DNA of 64,000 bases. Source: JBHGXV01 sp041920505 (GTDB lineage Bacteria > Bacillota > Bacilli > Brevibacillales > Brevibacillaceae). Position 1 is the stretch's first letter. Each line of letters begins with the position of its first letter. Shown piece after piece: positions 52,652 through 61,613 of the stretch. The DNA lies in the NCBI GenBank assembly GCA_041920505.1, contig JBHGXV010000049.1:1-64000 (forward strand), given 5' to 3'. The notes below the pieces were generated by a model. The model was given only the letters and a program-made list of their open reading frames with translations. It had not been told where the DNA came from and did no database searches. Made by a program: the position numbers and the translations under genes.

Positions 52652-53431
52652 CTACTGCCCTGTGTCCACGCTGCCCGTCCTCAAATACCGGTAGCCTTTT
52701 TCCAGCCACTTCCGCAAGCGGTCTGCCCACGACGGCGCGTCGTCCTGTGCGGCCTGGATGTTGCCCGCCAGCAAAAAATACTCGTCGATCGCCTCGCTGA
52801 GCGCTTTGGCGATCTGGGCCTGTCCGCCGGACGAACAAATCTTTTCCCGGTCTCCGCTGTTGCTGAGAAACCCGGTCTCCACAATCACGGTCGGGCAGAT
52901 CGCGTGATTGAGCAGGTAGTAGGTTTTGCCGGGGACGGGACGCCCGGCGGTGCGGTAGACGCGGTTAAGCGCGTTCTGGGTGACGGCAGCCAACAGATAC
53001 CCCTGGTGGTTGGCCTGGTAGAGCACCAGCGGACCGTGTTTGCGCGGATTGGACGACCAGTTGGTATGGATGCTGACGACGATTTGCGGTCTGAGCGCGA
53101 TGACGAGATGCTTGCGTTGCGCCAGATCGCGCCTGTGCCGCGACGGATTGTTCAGCCACTGGTTATCGTCGCTGAGCGCATAGTCGCCGAACCGGTTCAG
53201 CACGACGTGATACCCTTTGGCTTCCAGAAGTCCGTATAGATTGCGGGCGATTTGCAGATTGATGTCCTTTTCCAGCAGATTGCCGTGCGTCGCTCCGCCG
53301 TCGATGCCGCCGTGCCCGGCGTCAATCATCACGTCGACCGGCGGGTGCAGCCTGTCCGTCGCGAAGGCCTCTCCCTGGGGTAATAATCCGAGCAGGGCGA
53401 CGAGCACCCAGAATACGTTGCGGATACACAC
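52652..53431 (-). CDS. Secreted N-acetylmuramoyl-L-alanine amidase (CwlD-like)
   Basis: 259-residue exported Amidase_3 enzyme. Signal peptide at residues 3-25, then the catalytic domain with DAGHGGIDGGA, LEKDINLQIA, SIHTNWS and IVETGFLSN; all zinc ligands and the catalytic glutamate are visible. There is no cell-wall-binding domain, as in CwlD, which prepares muramic-lactam in spore cortex, so a sporulation role is reasonable but unproven. GTG 53431 follows AGGAGGG. It follows the L,D-transpeptidase gene by 16 bases, likely one operon. Confidence 0.87.
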   Translation of the reverse strand: MCIRNVFWVLVALLGLLPQGEAFATDRLHPPVDVMIDAGHGGIDGGATHGNLLEKDINLQIARNLYGLLEAKGYHVVLNRFGDYALSDDNQWLNNPSRHRRDLAQRKHLVIALRPQIVVSIHTNWSSNPRKHGPLVLYQANHQGYLLAAVTQNALNRVYRTAGRPVPGKTYYLLNHAICPTVIVETGFLSNSGDREKICSSGGQAQIAKALSEAIDEYFLLAGNIQAAQDDAPSWADRLRKWLEKGYRYLRTGSVDTGQ

Positions 53432-53447
53432 GTTTTTCCCTCCTGTC

Positions 53448-54119
53448 CTAGTCGATGATCCCCAGATACTGCAAGTCCTCAAAACGGATTTGTCCGGTAA
53501 CGGGCAGTCCCTCCTGTTTTTGGAAGGCGATGACAGCCAATTCGGTGCGCCTGTCAAACCGTCCGTGACATTTTCCTTGGTAATACCCGCCAGCGAACAG
53601 GCGGTTTTGCACCAGTTGCACCAACGCGCCCCGGGTACCCGGCACGAGGATGCGGTAGGTCAAATCCTCGTGGCCCATAATCGGGCCGTCGATGATCACG
53701 CGGGTGCCCACCGGCACTTTGGAGTATAGTTTTTCGATCTCCTTGTTCCGCATCCGGAAACATCCATGACTGACGTATCTGCCGATGTACTCCGGCCGGT
53801 TGGTGCCGTGAATCCCGTACATCCCCCAGCTTACATCCAGGCCGAGCCAGCGAGAGCCGAACCCCCCGCCCCAGTTTTTCGACTTCTCAATTACGCGGAA
53901 CATCCCGACCGGTGACGGTGTGTCCTTGGCTCCCGGCGCGACGCGAGATTGGAACAGCACCTCGCCTTTGGCGTTTTTCAGATAGATCCGGTTGTGCCAC
54001 AGGTTGATGTACAGGTAGACATTGTCATTGCGATTCTGTTCCGCTCCCAAAACCGGTGTCGGCTGCCAGATCATCAGACTGGCCGTGAGCGCGGAGAAAA
54101 GCATGCGTTTCATGTTCAT
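53448..54119 (-). CDS. L,D-transpeptidase (YkuD) with C-terminal peptidoglycan-binding domain
   Basis: 223 residues with a signal peptide (ending PVLGA). The YkuD catalytic domain holds IHGTNRPEYIG and the active motif SHGCFRM with the nucleophilic cysteine; the last 60 residues form a PG_binding_1 repeat (YYQGKCHGRFDRRTELAVIAFQKQEGL). The order, catalytic domain first and binding domain last, is one of the two known arrangements. ATG 54119 is 8 bases from GTGAGG. Divergent from the unknown secreted protein gene at 54256, with which it shares a 136-base promoter region. Confidence 0.92.
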   Translation of the reverse strand: MNMKRMLFSALTASLMIWQPTPVLGAEQNRNDNVYLYINLWHNRIYLKNAKGEVLFQSRVAPGAKDTPSPVGMFRVIEKSKNWGGGFGSRWLGLDVSWGMYGIHGTNRPEYIGRYVSHGCFRMRNKEIEKLYSKVPVGTRVIIDGPIMGHEDLTYRILVPGTRGALVQLVQNRLFAGGYYQGKCHGRFDRRTELAVIAFQKQEGLPVTGQIRFEDLQYLGIID

Positions 54120-54255
54120 CGCGAAAACCTCACCCGTGTGCGAGGTGTTGGATGTGGTTAGTATAAATATCTTTTTTTCGTCTCATACGAGCAATCGCAC
54201 GCGGGTTGCGCATACTACAACCGTCGCCTGAGATTTTCGCGCAGAGGGGGATACC

Positions 54256-55338
54256 ATGAAACGCTGGATGGGGATCTTGCTCGCTTTGCTCTGGTTGCAC
54301 GCGCCTGTGACGGCGGCGGCGCGCCCGGCAGACGAGTTGATCATCAAGATACAGGCATCGCCTGCCGCTTCGCACGTCACCAGCTACCGGGTGAAAGATG
54401 CGGCCTCACTGGCACGGCAGATTCTGAACGGACAGTTGTTGCCGGCGCGCGGACAACCGGAGTTGCCGCGCGCCCGGATCGTGATCGGCAAGCGGGAATA
54501 CGTGCTGGATTCGCTCTCCCGCCTGTACGACGCGAGGCGAAACCGGCAGGTGCTCTTGACCGCAGAAGCGCTCCGGCGTCTGGAGATGTTCACGTCACAG
54601 GCGGAAGCGGTCCACTACGGCCGCCCGCTCGTGTGGGAACAGGTGCGTCAATCGTTTCGCCGCATGAGCTACGGCACCGTCGTCGACATGGAGACGGGGG
54701 AATCGTTTCGCGTGCAGCGGCGGGCGGGCAGCCGTCATGCCGACGTCCAGCCGGTGACAAGCGCCGACACCAAGACCATGAAACGCATCTACCAGGGAGA
54801 ATGGAGCTGGAGACGGCGCGCCATTCTGCTGATCGTCGGCGACAAACGCTACGCGGCGTCGATGAACGGCATGCCGCACGGTGCCGGTGCCATCGCCGGA
54901 AACGATTTTCCCGGCCACTTTTGCATCCACTTCGCCGGCAGTACCACCCACCAGCGACGCCAGGTGGACCCCGGACACCAACTGATGGTGCAAAAATCGT
55001 CCGGAACCCTGCGCCAGGCCATCCTGCAAGCGGAGCCCACGCAACTGGTTCACCTGTTTCTCACCGCCTTGCACGAACAGGACCTCGCCGCCTTGCGCAT
55101 GACTACCAACGGCTGCCCGCTGCCGTTTCACCCGGAGGCGATCGAGACGTTTTCGCCGCCGAAGATCAGCGAGCCCGGCGAGTCCGCCGCTCTCTTCGCC
55201 GCAGAGGTGCCGGTGACGATCGATTACCTGGACAAACGCAGAGGTCGGCAAAAAGAGCGCTGGATCTTCACCGTCAGTCGGTCCTCGCCGCTGGAACGCT
55301 GGGTGATCACCGGGGTGGACAAGCAATCCCACAGCTAA
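54256..55338 (+). CDS. Secreted protein with a conserved Cys/His motif, unknown
   Basis: 360 residues with a signal peptide cleaved near AAARPAD. Near residue 215-235 it has a motif GHFCIHFAGSTTH followed by VDPGHQLMVQ; I have a memory of this block (F-C-I-H-F ... T-H ... DP-H-Q) recurring in uncharacterised exported proteins of spore-forming Firmicutes. The Cys and two His could form a catalytic triad like that of L,D-transpeptidases or NlpC/P60 peptidases, but the fold is not recognised. The N-terminal half (about 90 residues) and C-terminal third have no known domain. It is divergent from the YkuD gene and precedes the deacetylase-like gene by 38 bases. Confidence 0.78.
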   Translation: MKRWMGILLALLWLHAPVTAAARPADELIIKIQASPAASHVTSYRVKDAASLARQILNGQLLPARGQPELPRARIVIGKREYVLDSLSRLYDARRNRQVLLTAEALRRLEMFTSQAEAVHYGRPLVWEQVRQSFRRMSYGTVVDMETGESFRVQRRAGSRHADVQPVTSADTKTMKRIYQGEWSWRRRAILLIVGDKRYAASMNGMPHGAGAIAGNDFPGHFCIHFAGSTTHQRRQVDPGHQLMVQKSSGTLRQAILQAEPTQLVHLFLTALHEQDLAALRMTTNGCPLPFHPEAIETFSPPKISEPGESAALFAAEVPVTIDYLDKRRGRQKERWIFTVSRSSPLERWVITGVDKQSHS

Positions 55339-55376
55339 GAGCGATTACCCAAACAGAATCGAGGAGGAGGGAGAAG

Positions 55377-56183
55377 ATGAACACACACCAGATGTCGGTA
55401 AGCGTCCCGCGACTGCTCGCCTGGTTCGCCGCTCTGGCGTTTGCCTGGATACCGGCGTCGGACGTTGCCTCCGTCGAGCGATCGGCCCGTTCGCCCGGCA
55501 AACAGGTGGCGATCGTGATCGACGACCTGGGCAACGACATGGCGGGAACGAAAGAAATCATGGAACTGCCGATTCCGCTCACCGTGGCGGTGATGCCGTT
55601 CTTGCCCACCAGCAAACGGGACGCGGAGTGGGCTCATCGCGTCGGCCACCAGGTGTTCGTCCACCTGCCAATGGAACCGGTCAAAGGCAAACCGAGCTGG
55701 CTCGGACCCGGAGCGATTACCAGTGACTTAAGCGACGAGGAGATTCGCCGCCGGGTCAACGCCGCCGTTGACGAGATTCCGTTTGCCGTGGGAATCAACA
55801 ACCACATGGGTTCCAAGGCGACGGCGGACGAGCGGGTGATGCGGATCGTGATGGACGTATGCCGCCAACGCGGCCTGATCTACCTGGACAGCCGCACGAC
55901 CGACCGCAGGGTGCCCGCCAAACTGGCCAGGGAAATGGGCGTCCCGTTCGCGGAAAACCACCTGTTCCTCGACGACGTCTACACCAAGCAGCACGTGCTC
56001 AAACAGGTGCAAAAGATCCGGAGGCTGTTGGGAAGACAGGACCGCTGCATCGCCATCGGCCACGTCGGCCCGCCCGGAAAGAAAACGGCGGAGGGGTTGC
56101 GCGAGAGCATACCGGTCCTTCGGCATGACGCAGTGTTCGTGCGCGTCTCCGACATCGCCGAAACACCGGCCGCAAGCCCGTGA
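55377..56183 (+). CDS. Divergent polysaccharide deacetylase family protein (YibQ/DUF610)
   Basis: 268 residues with an N-terminal signal. The NodB-like barrel has VAIVIDDLGND at its first strand, VFVHLPMEP, NNHMGSKAT and LDSRTTDR; histidines and aspartates that would bind metal in classical NodB enzymes are partly conserved. Homologues in Gram-negatives (YibQ) are linked to EnvC-type divisome genes, and in spore formers to envelope genes; no activity has been shown to my knowledge. ATG 55377 follows a strong AGGAGGAGGGAG. It probably shares a transcript with the upstream secreted protein and ends at a terminator. Confidence 0.87.
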   Translation: MNTHQMSVSVPRLLAWFAALAFAWIPASDVASVERSARSPGKQVAIVIDDLGNDMAGTKEIMELPIPLTVAVMPFLPTSKRDAEWAHRVGHQVFVHLPMEPVKGKPSWLGPGAITSDLSDEEIRRRVNAAVDEIPFAVGINNHMGSKATADERVMRIVMDVCRQRGLIYLDSRTTDRRVPAKLAREMGVPFAENHLFLDDVYTKQHVLKQVQKIRRLLGRQDRCIAIGHVGPPGKKTAEGLRESIPVLRHDAVFVRVSDIAETPAASP

Positions 56184-56266
56184 CACGGCCAGCCCCAAAC
56201 CGGCCAGTCTAAAACCAACCGTCGCCGGACCAGACCAGCCGTGCGTCCGAACGCCTGGCAACAAAG

Positions 56267-56302
56267 CAGCCCACATCGTCCGAGTATCGGACGTGTGGGC
56301 TG
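56267..56302 (+). terminator. Terminator after the deacetylase-like gene
   Basis: CAGCCCACA / TGTGGGCTG with an inner GTCCGA / TCGGAC pair; weak T content follows. It ends the 54256-56183 unit. Confidence 0.7.
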
Positions 56303-56403
56303 TGTTCGTCAACGGTAATGGGCGGCTATGGGCCACAGGGGGGCGTCGTGATTTGGTAAAAGGATGCGTTAATCTTTAAAAAAATTTTGATAAAGAATGT
56401 CGA

Positions 56404-56432
56404 TTGTCTGACAACTTGTGGTAAGATATGAT
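56404..56432 (+). promoter_or_regulatory. Promoter of the secreted 5'-nucleotidase gene
   Basis: TTGTCT (56404-56409), 17-base spacer, TATGAT (56427-56432), 34 bases before the ATG. Confidence 0.6.
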
Positions 56433-56465
56433 GTGACATTATTCATTTTTGTAAGGGGGACACGC

Positions 56466-58721
56466 ATGAGTAGCAAGAAATTCCTTTCCGGCCTGACCGC
56501 TTCGGCGCTGGCTGTGAGCGTATTGGCGTTCCCGGCGCTGCCGTCTTTTGCCGAAACGGCGGGGGCAAAACTGAAGCTGCGTCTGTTGGAGACCACCGAC
56601 ATCCATGTAAACATCGTCAACTACGACTACTACAAGGACGCGCCCACTGACGAGTTCGGCCTGGCGAAGACCGCCACGCTGATCAAGCAGGCGCGCGACG
56701 AGGCAAAAAACAGCCTCTTGTTCGACAACGGCGACCTGATTCAGGGCAACCCGCTCGGCGACTATGTAGCCAAGGTTCACCCGCTCAAGGACGGGGAGAC
56801 GCACCCGGTCTACAAGGCGATGAACCTGTTAAACTATGACGCCGGCAACATCGGCAACCACGAATTCAACTACGGACTGGACTTTTTGCAAAAAAGCCTG
56901 AAGGGCTCCGCGTTCCCGTATGTCAACGCAAACGTGTACGTGGACGACCACGATAACAATCCGAACAACGACAAGAACTACTTCACCCCGTACCGCATCC
57001 TGACCAAAACGTTCAAGGACGAAAACGGCAACGACCAGACGATCAAGATTGGCGTCATTGGCTTCGTCCCGCCGCAAATCATGGCGTGGGACAAGTCCAA
57101 TCTGGAAGGCAAGGTCATCGCCAAGGACATCGTCGAAACGGCCAAAACCTTCATCCCGAAAATGAAAGCGGAAGGCGCGGACATCATCGTCGCCCTCGCC
57201 CACTCCGGTTTCGAAAAGGCGGAACCGAAGGGCAATGACGAAAACGCGGTCTACTATCTGAGCAAGGTGCCGGGCATCAACGCCATCCTGTTCGGTCACG
57301 CCCACAAGATCTTTCCGGCGAAAGACTTCGACAACATCCCTGGCGTAGACACGGCAAAAGGCACGATCAACGGCGTTCCGTCCGTCATGCCGGGCTTCTG
57401 GGGCAACAATCTGGGCGTGATCGACCTGACCCTGCAACAGGTGGACGGCAAGTGGAAAGTGGTCGACTCACAATCGGCAGCCCGTCCGATCTACGACACG
57501 ACCAACAAAAAACCGCTGGCTGACGCCGATCCGGCGATCGTCAATGCAGTGAAGGCGGAACACGAAGGAACGCTCGCGTACGTGCGCGGCCCGGTCGGCA
57601 CCACCACCGCTCCGATCAACAGCTACTTCGCGCTGGTGCACGACGACCCGTCGATCCAGATCGTGACCAACGCACAAAAATGGTACGTGGAAAAGAACAT
57701 CCAGGGCACGGAGTACGAAGGGCTCCCGGTGCTGTCCGCAGGCGCGCCGTTCAAGGCGGGCGGCCGCGGCGGCGCGAGCTACTACACCGACATCCCGGCC
57801 GGCACGATCGCGGTGAAAAACGTCTCTGACCTGTACATCTATCCCAACACGCTGAAAGCCGTGCTTTTGAACGGCGCGCAAGTGAAAGAATGGCTGGAGA
57901 TGTCCGCAGGCCAGTTCAACCAGATCGACCCGAAAAAGACGGAAGAGCAGCCGCTCATCAACCTCGACTTCCCGACCTACAACTTTGACGTCATTGATGG
58001 CGTGACCTACGAAATCGACGTCACCCAACCGGCGAAGTACGACGCCAAGGGCACACTGGTCAACCCGAACGCCAGCCGGATCAAGAACCTGAAGTTCAAC
58101 GGCAAGCCGGTCACGGCCGACCAGAAGTTCATCGTCGCCACCAACAACTACCGCGCGAGCGGCGGCGGCAACTTCCCCGGCCTCAACGGCAATAACATCA
58201 TTATCGATTCTCCGGACGAAAACCGGCAAATTCTGATCAGCTACATCGCCGAGAAGAAGACGATCAACCCGTCGGCCGACAACAACTGGACGTTTGCGCC
58301 GATCAACGCCAATGTGCGCGTCACGTTCGAAACGTCGCCCAACGCCAAGGCAGCGGCCGAGCAGCTAGGGACGATCCACTACCTCAACACCCTGGATAGC
58401 GGCTTCGCCAAATTCTCGATCGACCTGACCGGCAAACAAAACGGCCAAGGTCCAAAAACGGAAGCCGACAAACCGTCGGAAACCAAGCTGATCGCCGTTG
58501 CCGACGCAGCCAAAAAGCTGGGCCTGAAAGTGACGTTTGATGCCAAAACCAGGCAAGTGACCCTGGTGAAAGGCAACGCCAAGCTGGTTTACACGCTGGG
58601 TGCCAGGGAAGCCGTGATCAACGGCAAAAAAGTGGCCGTCAACGCCAAAATCGAAAATGACCGCCTGCACTTGCCGGTCTCTTTGCTGGAGATGACTTTC
58701 TCCGCAAGCCTCTCCAAGTAA
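56466..58721 (+). CDS. Secreted bifunctional 2',3'-cyclic-nucleotide phosphodiesterase/5'-nucleotidase with stalk-type C-terminal domain
   Basis: 751 residues. After a signal peptide (cleaved after PSFA) comes the calcineurin-like metal domain with TTDIHVN, FDNGDLIQGNPLGD, GNHEFNYG, LAHSGFE and GHAHKIFP, then the 5'-nucleotidase C-terminal substrate domain (RGPVGTTTAPINSYF to about residue 610), which releases phosphate from extracellular nucleotides. The last 80 residues are a copper amine oxidase N-terminal-like (stalk) domain (AKKLGLKVTFDAKTRQVTL), common in Bacillales exported proteins, but incomplete. ATG 56466 follows AAGGGGG. It has its own promoter and terminator. The role is nucleotide scavenging or phosphate supply. 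Confidence 0.93.
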   Translation: MSSKKFLSGLTASALAVSVLAFPALPSFAETAGAKLKLRLLETTDIHVNIVNYDYYKDAPTDEFGLAKTATLIKQARDEAKNSLLFDNGDLIQGNPLGDYVAKVHPLKDGETHPVYKAMNLLNYDAGNIGNHEFNYGLDFLQKSLKGSAFPYVNANVYVDDHDNNPNNDKNYFTPYRILTKTFKDENGNDQTIKIGVIGFVPPQIMAWDKSNLEGKVIAKDIVETAKTFIPKMKAEGADIIVALAHSGFEKAEPKGNDENAVYYLSKVPGINAILFGHAHKIFPAKDFDNIPGVDTAKGTINGVPSVMPGFWGNNLGVIDLTLQQVDGKWKVVDSQSAARPIYDTTNKKPLADADPAIVNAVKAEHEGTLAYVRGPVGTTTAPINSYFALVHDDPSIQIVTNAQKWYVEKNIQGTEYEGLPVLSAGAPFKAGGRGGASYYTDIPAGTIAVKNVSDLYIYPNTLKAVLLNGAQVKEWLEMSAGQFNQIDPKKTEEQPLINLDFPTYNFDVIDGVTYEIDVTQPAKYDAKGTLVNPNASRIKNLKFNGKPVTADQKFIVATNNYRASGGGNFPGLNGNNIIIDSPDENRQILISYIAEKKTINPSADNNWTFAPINANVRVTFETSPNAKAAAEQLGTIHYLNTLDSGFAKFSIDLTGKQNGQGPKTEADKPSETKLIAVADAAKKLGLKVTFDAKTRQVTLVKGNAKLVYTLGAREAVINGKKVAVNAKIENDRLHLPVSLLEMTFSASLSK

Positions 58722-58748
58722 CACCTGATCCGCCTGGAAAAATAGATT

Positions 58749-58777
58749 GGCCCGCTGCCTTGATTCGGCAGCGGGCC
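58749..58777. terminator. Bidirectional terminator between the nucleotidase and fru operons
   Basis: Perfect 11-bp GC-rich stem GGCCCGCTGCC / GGCAGCGGGCC with a 7-base loop. TTTTT lies a few bases past it on the minus strand; the plus-strand side has only a short TTT. Confidence 0.88.
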
Positions 58778-58784
58778 CGTTTGG

Positions 58785-60686
58785 TTACGGTTTCACTTCT
58801 TTTTTCAGGAAGTTGATCAAGAGGGCGGTCACAATGGTGCCTGCGGCAATCGCCACCAGGTAGAGCGGCCAGTTGCCGACGACGGGAAGGACGAAGATGC
58901 CGCCGTGCGGGGCCGGCAAGGTGCAGCCGAACGCCATCGACAAGCCCCCGGCCACCGCCGATCCGATCATGATCGACGGGATCACGCGGGTCGGGTCGGC
59001 TGCGGCGAACGGAATCGCCCCTTCGGTGATGAACGACGCGCCCAGCACATACGCCGTTTTGCCCGCTTCCCGCTCCTGCGGCGTGAACTTCTTCTTGAAC
59101 AGGGTAGTGGCCAGAGCCAGCCCCAGCGGCGGAGTCATCCCGGCCGCCATGATCGCGGCGTGCGGCAGGTAGTTGCCGTTGGCGATCATCGCGATCCCGA
59201 ACGTGAACGCCGCTTTGTTCACGGGGCCGCCCATGTCGAACGCCATCATCGCGCCGAGCACGACGCCGAGCAGAATCGCGTTGCCGGTGCCCATGCCCGT
59301 AAGCCACGCTCCCAAGGCCTTGTTCATCGCCGTAACCGGCCCGGCGATCACGTAAATCATGATCAGTCCTGTCACCAGTATCCCGAACAACGGATACAGC
59401 AAGGTGGGTTTGACGCCTTCGAGCGACTCCGGCAACTTGCTGAACAGTTTTTTCAGCCCCTCGACAAGGTAACCGGCCAAAAACCCGGCGATAATCCCGC
59501 CGAGGAACCCAGCGCCGGACGAGGCGGCCAGCATCCCGCCCACCAGACCCGGCGCCAGTCCGGGCCGGTCGGCGATGCTCATCGCGATATACCCGGCAAG
59601 GATCGGGATCATCAGACCAAACGCGGTATTGCCGCCGATTTTCATCAACGCTTCGGCGAACGGATGGTAACTCGGGTCTTTCGGGTCAAACGCCTTGATC
59701 CCGAACATAAACGAGATGGCGATGATAATCCCGCCGCCCACGACCAGCGGCAGCATGTTGGACACCCCGCTCATCAGGTGTCGGTAAAACGCCGGCTGCT
59801 TGCTTTTCTGTTGCGCTTTTGCCTTTTGGATCGCCTCCCGGTACGCGTTGCCCGTATAGACCGGCGCCTCTTTGCGCAACGCCCGTTCGATCAGTTCGCC
59901 CGGCTTGTGAATCCCGTCGGCCACCGGTGCCTCGATCACCGGTTTGCCGATGAAACGGTCCATGTCCACCTGCCGGTCAGCTGCGACGATCACCGCCACC
60001 GCCTCGCGGATGTCGTCGTCCGTGAGCCGGTTCTTCACGCCGCCTGACCCGTTCGTCTCCACCTTCAGTTCCACACCCATCTCGGCCGCTTTTTGCCGCA
60101 GGGCATCCGCCGCCATATAGGTGTGGGCGATGCCGGTCGGGCACGCGGTCACGGCCACCAGTTTGCCTGTTTTCGCCGGAGCGGTTGTTTCAGCGAGAGA
60201 AGCGTCAGCCGACTCGTCCGCCTTCTCCCATTCCGACTGTTTTTGTTCGATCAGGCGCAGCACGTCTTCCTTGTCCCCTGCCTTGCGCAACGCCTGGCGA
60301 ACGTCATCTTGCATCAACAATTGCGAAAGTTTCGACAACGTTTCCAGGTGTTGTTCGTCGGCATCGGCGCTTGCGGCGATCATGAAAAACAGATCGGCAT
60401 CCCGCCCGTCCAGCGAGTCGAACGGCACTCCTTTGGCGGACCGGCCGAAGGCGATCGCCGGCCGCTTCACGGCAGCGCTCTTGCCGTGAGGGATGGCGAT
60501 CCCTTCGCCGATGCCGGTGGAGCCTTGCGCTTCCCGGGCGAGGATCGCTTCGCGAAACGCTTGCTTGTCAAAAAGGCAGCCGGAGTGATCAAGCAGATCG
60601 ATCAGTTCGTCCAGCACGCCTTCTTTGCTGGTCTGAGACAGTTCCAGCCTGATCGTGTCGCGCTTCAAAAGATCGGTGATTCGCAT
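58785..60686 (-). CDS. fruA: PTS fructose transporter subunits EIIABC (FruA)
   Basis: Takes up fructose as fructose-1-phosphate. 633 residues in the order EIIA (1-150, phospho-histidine in IPHGKS), EIIB (about 168-270, phospho-cysteine in VTACPTGIAHTYMA) and EIIC (about 300-630, eight or nine helices). The order A-B-C and the sequence of EIIB are those of the fructose family rather than mannitol. ATG follows GAGGGG. It is the last gene of fruR-fruK-fruA; the terminator at 58749 closes the operon. Confidence 0.95.
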   Translation of the reverse strand: MRITDLLKRDTIRLELSQTSKEGVLDELIDLLDHSGCLFDKQAFREAILAREAQGSTGIGEGIAIPHGKSAAVKRPAIAFGRSAKGVPFDSLDGRDADLFFMIAASADADEQHLETLSKLSQLLMQDDVRQALRKAGDKEDVLRLIEQKQSEWEKADESADASLAETTAPAKTGKLVAVTACPTGIAHTYMAADALRQKAAEMGVELKVETNGSGGVKNRLTDDDIREAVAVIVAADRQVDMDRFIGKPVIEAPVADGIHKPGELIERALRKEAPVYTGNAYREAIQKAKAQQKSKQPAFYRHLMSGVSNMLPLVVGGGIIIAISFMFGIKAFDPKDPSYHPFAEALMKIGGNTAFGLMIPILAGYIAMSIADRPGLAPGLVGGMLAASSGAGFLGGIIAGFLAGYLVEGLKKLFSKLPESLEGVKPTLLYPLFGILVTGLIMIYVIAGPVTAMNKALGAWLTGMGTGNAILLGVVLGAMMAFDMGGPVNKAAFTFGIAMIANGNYLPHAAIMAAGMTPPLGLALATTLFKKKFTPQEREAGKTAYVLGASFITEGAIPFAAADPTRVIPSIMIGSAVAGGLSMAFGCTLPAPHGGIFVLPVVGNWPLYLVAIAAGTIVTALLINFLKKEVKP

Positions 60687-60701
60687 GCGTCATACCCCTC
60701 T

Positions 60702-61613
60702 CTATGCTTGTTTGATGTGAACATCTGGCAACAGCCGGGCAATCGACTCCGGCGTGCAAAACCCGTCGGAAAACGCGGTCGCGCTGCCTGCGGCCACTCC
60801 GAACCGGAAGGCGGCCGCCTTGTCCCGCGTTCGCTCCCACTCGTGCAGGAATCCGGCGACAACGGAATCCCCCGCGCCTGTGGAATTTTTTACCTCTCCC
60901 TTCGGCACTGTCGCGATGTACGACTTCTGGCCGTCGGTAAACACCGCACCCGCGCCGGCCAGCGAGACGATGACGTTTTGCGCCCCCGCCTCCGCCAGCT
61001 TGCGCGCATAGATCAAGGCTTCCTCCGGCGTGTCGATCACCACGTCGAACACCTCGCCCAATTCGTGATGGTTGGGCTTGATCAGAAACGGCCGGGCCGA
61101 CAAGCTGTGGAGCAAGGCCTTGCCGTGCGTGTCCAGGTAGACGGTCACCCCCGAACCCGAGACCAACCGCAACATCTCGGCGTACACGTCGGGGCCTACG
61201 GACGCGGGAATGCTGCCCGCCAGCACCAGCGAGTCGTCCGGGCCGAGCCGGCGAAGCTGGTCAAACAGGCGCGCGACGGTTTCTTTCGGGATAAACGGGG
61301 ACAGCCCGTTCACTTCCGTCTCCTGTCCGGCCTTGATCTTGATGTTGATGCGCGTATCACCGTCCACCTCGAGAAACGATGTCGCAATCCCCTGTTTTTC
61401 CAGTTTCTGGCGGATAAACGCGCCGGTGAAACCGCCGACAAAGCCGAGCGCCGTACTGTCGCGGCCCAGCCGCTTCAGCACAAGGGAGACGTTTACGCCT
61501 TTTCCTCCCGCCACCTTGGCCTCCCGCTCCACCAGGTGAACCCCTCCTTCCTCAAGCGCCGACAGCCAGATGTGGTAGTCGACGGAAGGATTCAGCGTAA
61601 CGGTGTATATCAT
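60702..61613 (-). CDS. fruK: 1-phosphofructokinase
   Basis: Phosphorylates fructose-1-phosphate to fructose-1,6-bisphosphate. 303 residues of the PfkB family: TLNPSVDYHIW at the start, KVAGGKGVNVSLVLKRLG in the substrate half, and the catalytic STGAGDSVVAGF near the end. ATG 61613 shares four bases with the fruR stop. Fructose-1-P itself is the usual inducer for FruR, so kinase activity also feeds back on operon control. Confidence 0.94.
   Translation of the reverse strand: MIYTVTLNPSVDYHIWLSALEEGGVHLVEREAKVAGGKGVNVSLVLKRLGRDSTALGFVGGFTGAFIRQKLEKQGIATSFLEVDGDTRINIKIKAGQETEVNGLSPFIPKETVARLFDQLRRLGPDDSLVLAGSIPASVGPDVYAEMLRLVSGSGVTVYLDTHGKALLHSLSARPFLIKPNHHELGEVFDVVIDTPEEALIYARKLAEAGAQNVIVSLAGAGAVFTDGQKSYIATVPKGEVKNSTGAGDSVVAGFLHEWERTRDKAAAFRFGVAAGSATAFSDGFCTPESIARLLPDVHIKQA

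Noticed and set aside
54633..55376. N-terminal extension of the YibQ-like protein through the upstream secreted gene
   Set aside because: The signal peptide and a strong AGGAGGAGGGAG site mark the start at 55377; the upstream part is in another frame of the neighbouring gene.
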